30,986 nucleotides of DNA from assembly GCA_045537575.1 (NCBI GenBank), contig JAZSPU010000017.1, forward strand, positions 1 to 30,986. The letters are read 5' to 3'. Within the stretch, counting starts at the first letter, position 1. Every line of letters begins with the position of its first letter. Positions 1 through 5,717 of this stretch are shown here, in pieces. The notes beneath the pieces were generated by a model, which saw nothing but the letters and a program-made list of their open reading frames with translations, was not told the DNA's origin and ran no database searches. The position numbers and the translations under genes were made by a program. This DNA is from SIG607 sp045537575 (GTDB taxonomy: Bacteria > Bacillota > Clostridia > Oscillospirales > Acutalibacteraceae).

Positions 1-55
1 ATTATTTCCTAGCAAAGCGGTTTAATATATTATTCTCCGACAAATTATCATTTGT

Positions 56-991
56 TTAACTTATATCAATAGGGTTATATTGAGAATATACCTTTACACT
101 TGTGTTACAGTGCTTTTTCACCTCTTCTATATTTCTGTCAAGAAAGTAAAATTCTTCTAGTTTATTTAGAGAGGTTAAATCAGGTATATTTTCAACTTTA
201 CTTTGCGAGGAAATAATTATCTTTTTTAAGTTAGGAAACTGAAGTAAAAAACTCAAATCTGTTAAATTACTGTTTCTCCATAAACTTACTTCTTCGATTT
301 TTTCGTTTAATCCAAAAGTATTAAAATATTCAGGTTTTTGAAAACCTAAATATATTTTATTGACATTCATTTCCCTAAAAAAACTATAGTCATTTATACT
401 TATAGAGCGTAAAGACAGTTCTTTTAAATTCTTAAACTCAACAAGTTTATCTAAACCTTTTTTTACATTCCTAATTCCAAGCTTTTTTAAGTCTTTTAAG
501 TGAACTATATCATTAATGTCAACTTTATAAGATTTATCTTCAAACAAAAGTGTTAAGTCACTAATCGAGGGACTTAAATTCCTCAAAAAACTGTAGTTCT
601 TTACATTAAAGCAATTTATTCCCAAACTCTCCAACTGTAGTTTTTGAAGAATTTCTATATTACTTATTTTACTGTAAATATCTAACCATAAATTTTTCAT
701 ATGTGAAAGTTTTGTTAAATATGAAATATCTATAACGGAATCTCCCCACCCACTATAGTGTCTAAAGGCAATATTAGGATTTCTTTTTAAAATTTCATTT
801 AATATGACAATATCTTCATCAGAAGGCACAGTTTCCGTTTGGATACGACTTAAATTAGAAGAAACTATTGTATCAATAATTTCTTGGTCTGTGTTTTTTT
901 CGTTAAATTCAAGTTCCTGAAAACTCCATTTAGGTTTTTTTGCTCTAAATGGTAATTGTATGAATTTTGATGTGCTAACATAAGACCCCAT
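56..991 (-). CDS. Leucine-rich-repeat protein of unknown role
   Basis: This 311-residue protein contains a series of irregular leucine-rich repeats from about residue 85 to 290, with recurring blocks such as LKDLKKLGI, FKNLKELSL and FPNLKKIII. No signal peptide, membrane segment or anchor is visible, so it is probably cytoplasmic and presumably binds another protein. That role is family knowledge and inference; no partner or enzyme domain is visible. The gene is far more AT-rich than the core genes: 16 of 60 bases are G or C in 241-300, against 27 of 60 in the malic enzyme gene at 4081-4140. This suggests a different origin. It has a good promoter just upstream (1055-1083), but its ribosome site is weak (GGGT about 8 bases before ATG). 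It lies next to a decayed gene remnant, which fits an insertion-prone edge. Confidence 0.75.
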   Translation of the reverse strand: MGSYVSTSKFIQLPFRAKKPKWSFQELEFNEKNTDQEIIDTIVSSNLSRIQTETVPSDEDIVILNEILKRNPNIAFRHYSGWGDSVIDISYLTKLSHMKNLWLDIYSKISNIEILQKLQLESLGINCFNVKNYSFLRNLSPSISDLTLLFEDKSYKVDINDIVHLKDLKKLGIRNVKKGLDKLVEFKNLKELSLRSISINDYSFFREMNVNKIYLGFQKPEYFNTFGLNEKIEEVSLWRNSNLTDLSFLLQFPNLKKIIISSQSKVENIPDLTSLNKLEEFYFLDRNIEEVKKHCNTSVKVYSQYNPIDIS

Positions 992-1054
992 AATTTTTAC
1001 CCGTAAAATTCCGATTTTTTCTAATTGGTTGTTAAATTCTTATTTGTTTAGCTT

Positions 1055-1083
1055 ATTATATCACATTTGTTTAAATTATACAA
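1055..1083 (-). promoter_or_regulatory. Promoter of the leucine-rich-repeat gene
   Basis: Read on the minus strand, TTGTAT (1083-1078) and TATAAT (1060-1055) are separated by exactly 17 bases. A TG one base before the -10 gives an extended -10. It sits about 65 bases upstream of the ATG at 991. Confidence 0.6.
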
Positions 1084-1091
1084 TACCATGA

Positions 1092-1298
1092 TGTCTTATT
1101 ACTTTTGTTTCGTATGTTGACAGCCTTGATTGGAAGGATAATGCAACACCTGAAAGTATTTATAAAAGGGTGACTAAAAAGGTTAAAAACGGTTCTATCG
1201 TACTATTCCATAACGATGCCGACCATACCCCTGCGGGCGTTCACACGATTTATATCATATCGCAAACGAGCAAAGCGAGTTTATATCGCATTTTATGA
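1092..1298 (+). pseudogene. 3' remnant of a polysaccharide deacetylase (CE4 family)
   Basis: An open frame between the stop at 1089-1091 and the stop at 1296-1298 reads VDSLDWKDNATPESIYKRV and then GSIVLFHNDADHTPAGV. These match the C-terminal strands of spore- or PdaA-type polysaccharide deacetylases, where a W-x-VDSLDWK-like segment and a G-SIVLFHN segment close the barrel. Everything upstream, including the catalytic D-H-H motifs, is absent: the neighbouring leucine-rich-repeat gene and its promoter occupy that position. No start codon or ribosome site serves the fragment. After the HTP-like residues the frame runs into the hairpin array at 1253, so the natural C-terminus is replaced too. 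It is a truncated relic, not a working gene. Confidence 0.7.
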
Positions 1299-1331
1299 AA
1301 TAAAATATATCGCATTGCAGAGCAATATATC
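1253..1331. repeat. Array of short hairpins with 3-nt loops
   Basis: Two perfect hairpins are clear: ATTTTAT-GAA-ATAAAAT (1290-1306) and ATTGC-AGA-GCAAT (1314-1326). A less perfect one lies at 1264-1283. They are joined by near-identical linkers of the form ATATCGC / ATATATCGC. The array cuts into the end of the deacetylase remnant. It resembles the larger array at 24365-24535. Confidence 0.6.
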
Positions 1332-1333
1332 AT

Positions 1334-1364
1334 AAAAAAAGACGGCTTTTTGCCGTCTTTTTTA
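1334..1364. terminator. Bidirectional Rho-independent terminator
   Basis: The stem GACGGC (1341-1346) pairs with GCCGTC (1352-1357) around a 5-T loop. It is flanked by an A run on the left and a T run on the right, so it can work in both directions. It would end transcripts from the deacetylase remnant side and from the XRE gene at 1427-1666. Confidence 0.85.
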
Positions 1365-1413
1365 GGAAATAGGGATTAGGTAATAGGGAATAGGTAAGGT
1401 GTGCCTTCGGCAC
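1365..1413. repeat. TAATAGGGAATAGGTA repeat followed by a small hairpin
   Basis: AATAGG-type iterations include the 16-mer TAATAGGGAATAGGTA (1381-1396). It is followed four bases later by the hairpin GTGCC-TTC-GGCAC (1401-1413). The same 16-mer followed by a 3-nt-loop hairpin recurs at 24664-24694, so this is a dispersed element. Confidence 0.6.
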
Positions 1414-1426
1414 GGATTAAAATTTT

Positions 1427-1666
1427 TTATCTGCCAAATAAATAATCTAATGAAACGTCAAGGATTTTTGAAATGGCATCTATTTCAATATCGGTAACTG
1501 CACGTTTGCCGTTTTCAATACGAGAAAGGGAGCCGCGACAAGTATATACAGCCATCAGCTCCATTTTTTCAGAAAGCTGTTTTTGACTGTAACCTCTCAT
1601 TTCGCGAGCTTCTTTAATCTTATTCCCGATAACATTATACTGTTGACCGTCAATAATTCTTTTCAT
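1427..1666 (-). CDS. Short XRE-family helix-turn-helix regulator
   Basis: This 79-residue protein consists almost entirely of one Cro/C1-type helix-turn-helix domain: an NVIGNKIKEAREMRGYSQ opening, the KQLSEKM helix, the recognition region around SLSRIENGKR, and a closing DVSLDYLFGR helix. It should bind DNA as a dimer, but no target can be named. Between the two core helices it has a short extension (MELMAVYTCRG) seen in a subgroup of small clostridial regulators. The ribosome site (AAAGGTAG) is moderate. The gene stands alone between repeat-rich stretches, with the terminator at 1334-1364 at its end. It may be part of the accessory edge and not a core regulator. Confidence 0.85.
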   Translation of the reverse strand: MKRIIDGQQYNVIGNKIKEAREMRGYSQKQLSEKMELMAVYTCRGSLSRIENGKRAVTDIEIDAISKILDVSLDYLFGR

Positions 1667-1847
1667 AATTTTCTACCTTTTGTCTTGATTTCAATTTGAC
1701 CTGGAGGGCACAGAGACACTCCCCTACAAGATACCTGTCTTTTCCCTCGTCGCTAATCTCTACTTCCTTTGAGCGAAGCTCAACCCTTATTCCTGTATCG
1801 CAAAGCGATAACCCTGGGTTCTAGGCAGTAGGGAAACATGCGCCGTT
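1667..1847. repeat. Intergenic stretch with two GAA/AAA-loop hairpins
   Basis: No gene is visible. Two perfect hairpins occur 12 bases apart: TTGAGC-GAA-GCTCAA (1769-1783) and TATCGC-AAA-GCGATA (1796-1810). They have the same 3-nt-loop design as the arrays at 1253-1331 and 24365-24535. Confidence 0.5.
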
Positions 1848-2483
1848 TTATAACAGTTCATTTAATAAATTTATCGCCTTATCCATTCTGTCAAACTCTG
1901 CAAAGAGCATTGCTTTTAATTCACTGGTAAAGGGTTTAACGTCGGGGATGCCTATAACCTTCATACCTGCATTAAAGCCTGATTTTATGCCGTTGTCGGA
2001 GTCTTCAAATACAATACATTCTTCCTTTTTTGCTCCGAGAAGCTGGGCAGCTTTTAAGAAGATATCGGGGGCGGGTTTTCCGTTTTCAATCTCATTTCCG
2101 CAAATGGTAACGTCAAAATAGTCAAGGGCTCCTACTTTAGTTAGGCGAAACAGCGCTTTTTCTCTGCTTGTTCCCGAAGCAAGACCTAATTTAACGCCTT
2201 TTTCTTTTAAGAAATCAAGAGTTTCTTTTACGCCCTCTTTATATCTTACGGTGAGATTTTCGTTTACGTAAACATCGGCATCACTCTTGAATTTTTTAAT
2301 ATCAAGAGTAGGGAAGTGTTCTTTTAAAAAACTATTACTACCTGCTGCATTGGTGCCGCAAAGAAGCAGAGCAGTTTTATCCATATGGTCAAAACCTTGA
2401 ATATCCCCTGCATATTTCCAAGCGGGCATATAGATTTTTTGCGTATCTAAAAGTGTGCCGTCCATATCAAAAATTACATACAT
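1848..2483 (-). CDS. HAD-superfamily phosphatase, beta-phosphoglucomutase-like
   Basis: The protein begins MYVIFDMDGTLLDT, the DxDGT motif I of haloacid-dehalogenase-like hydrolases, with Asp6 as nucleophile and Asp8 as acid/base. Motif II appears as LASGTSREKA, motif III lysine as GKPAPDIF and motif IV as VFEDSDNGIKSG. The helical cap between motifs I and II places it with the beta-phosphoglucomutase/phosphatase subfamily, which acts on small phosphorylated sugars or cofactors in the cytoplasm; the substrate cannot be told. I chose the ATG at 2483, not the upstream GTG at 2492: a GGGTGAT ribosome site lies 4-5 bases before this ATG and would overlap the GTG. The product is 211 residues, a normal length. 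It reads away from the Ldh2 gene and is probably transcribed alone. Confidence 0.88.
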   Translation of the reverse strand: MYVIFDMDGTLLDTQKIYMPAWKYAGDIQGFDHMDKTALLLCGTNAAGSNSFLKEHFPTLDIKKFKSDADVYVNENLTVRYKEGVKETLDFLKEKGVKLGLASGTSREKALFRLTKVGALDYFDVTICGNEIENGKPAPDIFLKAAQLLGAKKEECIVFEDSDNGIKSGFNAGMKVIGIPDVKPFTSELKAMLFAEFDRMDKAINLLNELL

Positions 2484-2593
2484 TTTTATCACCCGAAATA
2501 TTTTAACACAAAGGCGGTTTTAAGTAAATGTATATTTTGTCAAAGATTGTCTATTATTACTAAAAAATTTTATATAATTATTCTAAATAACTG

Positions 2594-2622
2594 TAGAAAT
2601 ATTTGCCTTTTAGTGATATAAT
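2594..2622 (+). promoter_or_regulatory. Promoter of the Ldh2-malic enzyme pair
   Basis: An extended -10 TGATATAAT (2614-2622) lies 17 bases after a weak -35 TAGAAA (2594-2599). Initiation would fall about 25 bases before the start codon at 2655. Confidence 0.6.
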
Positions 2623-2654
2623 TTTTATGAATAAAAATTTAAGAGGTGACCGAT

Positions 2655-3779
2655 ATGTCAAACTACATAAGATACAGTTATAAAGAGCTTGAAAAGTTCT
2701 GTATTGACTGCTTCAACAAATTCGGTTTTAAAGAAGAGGAAAGCCGTATTATCACCGACGTACTTCTTCTTTCCGACCTTTACGGAATTGAGTCTCACGG
2801 TATGCAGAGACTTGCCCGTTATCACAAGGGAATCGAAAAGGGACTCATTAAAATTGATGCAAAGCCTGAGGTTGTTTATGAAACTCCCGTTTCTGCAGTT
2901 ATTGAAGGCAACGACGGTATGGGACAGCTTATTTCTCATAAGGCAATGAGCATTGCTATCGAGAAGGCTAAAAAGACCGGTATGGCTATTGTAACGGTTA
3001 GAAATTCCAACCATTTCGGTATTGCAGGATACTATGCAAAGATGGCATCGGATGCAGGACTTCTCGGCATGGCTATGACCAACAGCGAAGCCATAATGGT
3101 GCCTACCTTTGGCAGACTTGCTATGCTCGGCAGTAACCCCATTGCCGTTGCTATGCCTGCTGAACCTTATGATTTCTTCTTTGATGCTTCTACAACCGTT
3201 GTTACACGCGGTAAGCTTGAAATCTACAATAAGTTAAATAAACCCCTTCCTGACGGTTGGGCACTTGATGCAACCGGTAAGGGTTCAAGCGATGCAAGTG
3301 ACGTTCTTAAAAATATCGTAGCTAAAAAGGGCGGCGGTATTATGCCTCTTGGCGGTGAGACCGAGCAGACAGGCAGTCACAAGGGCTACGGCTATGGTAT
3401 GTTCTGTGAAATCTTCTGTTCTATTCTCTCTATGGGACTTACTTCAAACCATACCCATATCGGTGGCAAGGGCGGAACCTGTCACGGCTTTATCGCTATT
3501 GACCCCAAGGTATTTGGCGATCCCGATGCTATTAAAGAGCATCTTTCAACATTCTTAAGAGAGCTTCGCGAATCACCGAGGAGCGAGGGCCACGACAGAA
3601 TTTATACTCACGGCGAAAAGGAAATTTTTGCTAAAGCAGACAGACTTGAAAACGGCATTGACGTTAATATCAACACAGTTAAAGAAATGTTTGATATGTG
3701 CAACTACGTTGGTCTTAATCCCGTTGATTATCTGGGTGACGTTAAATTTGAAGACTCCACCGAGAGTTCGTATTCATAA
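2655..3779 (+). CDS. Malate/L-lactate dehydrogenase-type oxidoreductase (Ldh2 family)
   Basis: This 374-residue protein belongs to the NAD(P)-dependent Ldh2/MDG family, which oxidises malate, lactate, ureidoglycolate or related 2-hydroxyacids and is unrelated to classical lactate dehydrogenase. Family marks are YGIESHGMQRLARY (catalytic His48), TVRNSNHFGIAGYY, the SNPIAVAMP strand and GGKGGTCHGFIAIDP near the C-terminus. The malic enzyme gene starts 17 bases after its stop, so the two are probably one operon. That makes malate the most likely substrate: oxaloacetate and malate interconverted here, then malate decarboxylated to pyruvate by the next enzyme. This is inference from context. The ATG at 2655 is preferred to the GTG at 2646 because AAGAGGTG is positioned for the ATG and overlaps the GTG. 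Confidence 0.88.
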   Translation: MSNYIRYSYKELEKFCIDCFNKFGFKEEESRIITDVLLLSDLYGIESHGMQRLARYHKGIEKGLIKIDAKPEVVYETPVSAVIEGNDGMGQLISHKAMSIAIEKAKKTGMAIVTVRNSNHFGIAGYYAKMASDAGLLGMAMTNSEAIMVPTFGRLAMLGSNPIAVAMPAEPYDFFFDASTTVVTRGKLEIYNKLNKPLPDGWALDATGKGSSDASDVLKNIVAKKGGGIMPLGGETEQTGSHKGYGYGMFCEIFCSILSMGLTSNHTHIGGKGGTCHGFIAIDPKVFGDPDAIKEHLSTFLRELRESPRSEGHDRIYTHGEKEIFAKADRLENGIDVNINTVKEMFDMCNYVGLNPVDYLGDVKFEDSTESSYS

Positions 3780-3796
3780 TTAATGAGGTGCAAAAA

Positions 3797-4972
3797 ATGG
3801 ATATTAAAGAAAGAGCATTAAAACAGCATTACGAATGGAAGGGCAAACTTGAAGTTGTTTCCCGTACTCCCGTAACCAATAAAGAGCAGTTGTCTATTGC
3901 CTATACTCCCGGTGTAGCAGAGCCATGTCTTGAAATCAACAAGGACTACAATAAGTCCTTTGAACTTACACGCAGATGGAATATGGTTGCCGTAATTACC
4001 GACGGTACCGCAGTTTTGGGACTTGGAGATATCGGTCCCGAAGCAGGTATGCCCGTTATGGAAGGCAAATGCGTTCTCTTTAAGGAATTTGCTGACGTTG
4101 ACGCTTTCCCCCTTTGCGTAAGAAGTAAGGACGTTGATGAAATCGTAAGAACCATTTATCTTATTTCCGGTTCTTTCGGCGGTATTAACCTTGAGGATAT
4201 TGCCGCTCCCCGTTGCTTTGAAATTGAAAAGAAGCTTAAGGAACTTTGCGATATTCCCGTATTCCACGACGACCAGCACGGTACTGCCGTTGTTGTTGGC
4301 GCAGCGCTTTTAAACGCATTACGTCTTACCAAAAAGGAAATTGGTGAAATTAAATGCGTTATCAACGGTGCAGGCAGCGCAGGTATCGCTATCGGTAAGC
4401 ATCTTTTAAAGCTCGGTGTTAAAAATCTTACAATGGTTGACCGTTTCGGCATTATTGTTGAGGGTGACAGCCAGTTAAATCCTGCTCAGGCTGAAATGAG
4501 CAAGGTTACAAACAGAGAAAAGAAAACAGGTCTTCTTAAGGATGCTATGGTGGGCGCTGACGTATTTATCGGTGTTTCTGCTCCCGGTGTTGTGGATGAG
4601 GAAATGATTAAGTCTATGAACAGCGATGCTATAGTATTCCCCATGGCAAACCCTGTTCCCGAAATTATGCCTGATTTGGCAAAGGCGGCAGGTGCCAGAA
4701 TTGTTGGTACAGGACGTTCCGACTTCCCCAACCAGATAAACAACGTTATGGCATTCCCCGGTATTTTCCGTGGCGCTTTAGACGTTCGAGCAAGTGATAT
4801 TAACGAAGATATGCAGATGGCGGCTTCTCTTGCTATTGCTTCTCTTGTTAGCGATGAAGAGCTTAACGAAGAATACATTATGCCCTTTGCTTTTGATGAG
4901 AGAATCGGCAAGACCGTAGCCCAAAAGGTTGCTGAAGCTGCAAGAAAATCTGGCGTTGCACGTATTTATTAA
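3797..4972 (+). CDS. Malic enzyme (malate dehydrogenase, decarboxylating)
   Basis: The enzyme converts malate to pyruvate, CO2 and reduced nicotinamide cofactor in the cytoplasm. The N-terminal malic domain shows AYTPGVAEPC (catalytic Tyr36), LGLGDIGPEAGMPVMEGK with the catalytic lysine region, and the metal-site segments EDIAAPRCFEIE and HDDQHGTAVV. The NAD(P)-binding domain starts at CVINGAGSAGIAIG, followed by FPMANPVPEI, a family signature. Its 391 residues are normal for the short bacterial form, which lacks a phosphotransacetylase extension. Cofactor preference cannot be read safely. The ATG at 3797 is used because TGAGGTG serves it; the frame also contains an upstream GTG at 3788 lying inside that ribosome site. 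It is probably co-transcribed with the Ldh2-type gene before it. Confidence 0.95.
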   Translation: MDIKERALKQHYEWKGKLEVVSRTPVTNKEQLSIAYTPGVAEPCLEINKDYNKSFELTRRWNMVAVITDGTAVLGLGDIGPEAGMPVMEGKCVLFKEFADVDAFPLCVRSKDVDEIVRTIYLISGSFGGINLEDIAAPRCFEIEKKLKELCDIPVFHDDQHGTAVVVGAALLNALRLTKKEIGEIKCVINGAGSAGIAIGKHLLKLGVKNLTMVDRFGIIVEGDSQLNPAQAEMSKVTNREKKTGLLKDAMVGADVFIGVSAPGVVDEEMIKSMNSDAIVFPMANPVPEIMPDLAKAAGARIVGTGRSDFPNQINNVMAFPGIFRGALDVRASDINEDMQMAASLAIASLVSDEELNEEYIMPFAFDERIGKTVAQKVAEAARKSGVARIY

Positions 4973-4980
4973 AAAAACAG

Positions 4981-5009
4981 TTGAAAAAAATAAAAGCATA
5001 GTATATAAT
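4981..5009 (+). promoter_or_regulatory. Promoter of the small lipoprotein gene
   Basis: TTGAAA (4981-4986) and a perfect TATAAT (5004-5009) are separated by 17 bases. They begin 8 bases after the malic enzyme stop codon, so the lipoprotein is transcribed independently. Confidence 0.8.
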
Positions 5010-5056
5010 TGCTTTGGAGTATATGACTTCAAAACTTTTGAAAGGTGAATAAAAAA

Positions 5057-5518
5057 ATGAAAAAACTTTTAGCTTTACTTTTAGCAGTTCTTATGATGTT
5101 TAGCCTTGTTGCTTGCGGCGGCGGTGAAACAAAGGATGATGACAAAGACAATGCTTCCACCCCCGGTATTGTTACCGGTCAGGATGACGTTGATGAAGAT
5201 GACGGCGAGAAAAAGGAACCCTTAGTACTTAAGGGTGACGATCAATTCGTTGTAGCTATCAAGAAGGGCAATGACATTACTCTTAGCTCCATTAAAGATA
5301 TAAAGGGCCTTAGAGTTGGTTATGCCTTTGAAGATTCTGAGAAAATTGCTATGTATTACGACGCAGTAGCTATTTCTTACGGCGGCGAAAATGATGCTTT
5401 CTCTGATCTTGTTGGCGGTAACACTCTTGACTGCGTTATAGTTAAGAAGATATGCGCTGAGTCTTACGTTAACCAAGGCAAAGCTGAAATTATTCTCGAT
5501 CCTATCGTTATCGAATAA
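5057..5518 (+). CDS. Small lipoprotein with a single solute-binding-protein lobe
   Basis: This is a 153-residue secreted lipoprotein. It opens with MKKLLALLLAVLMMF and the lipobox LVAC, giving a lipidated cysteine near residue 20, then an acidic Asp/Glu-rich linker to about residue 60. The rest (VVAIKKGNDITLSSIKDIKG, GLRVGY, GNTLDCVIVKKICAESYV) resembles the second lobe of amino-acid-type periplasmic binding proteins (SBP_bac_3). There the pattern is 'xxVAVRKGD...L.DLKGKKVGV...G..DAVI.D...A'. The first lobe, needed to close over a ligand, is missing. Full members have about 250 or more residues, and no ABC permease is nearby. A bona fide transport receptor is therefore unlikely; it may be a sensor or ligand-sink remnant. 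The ATG at 5057 follows AAAGGTG; an upstream GTG at 5045 lies inside that ribosome site. Confidence 0.7.
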   Translation: MKKLLALLLAVLMMFSLVACGGGETKDDDKDNASTPGIVTGQDDVDEDDGEKKEPLVLKGDDQFVVAIKKGNDITLSSIKDIKGLRVGYAFEDSEKIAMYYDAVAISYGGENDAFSDLVGGNTLDCVIVKKICAESYVNQGKAEIILDPIVIE

Positions 5519-5530
5519 TTTAAATCACTT

Positions 5531-5570
5531 AAAACCGTGCTGAAGTTTTTTCAGCACGGTTTTTCTTTTT
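5531..5570 (+). terminator. Rho-independent terminator after the lipoprotein
   Basis: A perfect 13-bp stem (5531-5543 with 5551-5563, core CCGTGCTGA) with a 7-nt loop is followed by a T-rich tract. It isolates the lipoprotein gene from the RNase J operon. Confidence 0.93.
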
Positions 5571-5611
5571 GTTAAAATTTAGAAAAACTGTATATAATAT
5601 ATTTAATCGGC

Positions 5612-5640
5612 TTGACATATCTTTATAAATATAATATTAT
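5612..5640 (+). promoter_or_regulatory. Promoter of the rnj-rplI-dnaB-tilS-ftsH operon
   Basis: A perfect -35 TTGACA (5612-5617) and TATTAT (5635-5640) are spaced by 17 bases. The surrounding 5621-5660 is almost pure A/T. An untranslated leader of about 70 bases precedes RNase J. Confidence 0.7.
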
Positions 5641-5717
5641 AAATATAACTATAACTATATATTGGGATATTATGGCTGATTGCCGATTTATATAAATAAT
5701 TAATAGGAGGTTACTAA

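Noticed and set aside
2658..3014. Long frame opposite the Ldh2-type gene, and similar frames opposite malic enzyme, RNase J, rplI, dnaB and others
   Set aside because: They lie wholly inside recognised genes, have no ribosome sites and show no family likeness; they are antisense shadows of coding sequence.
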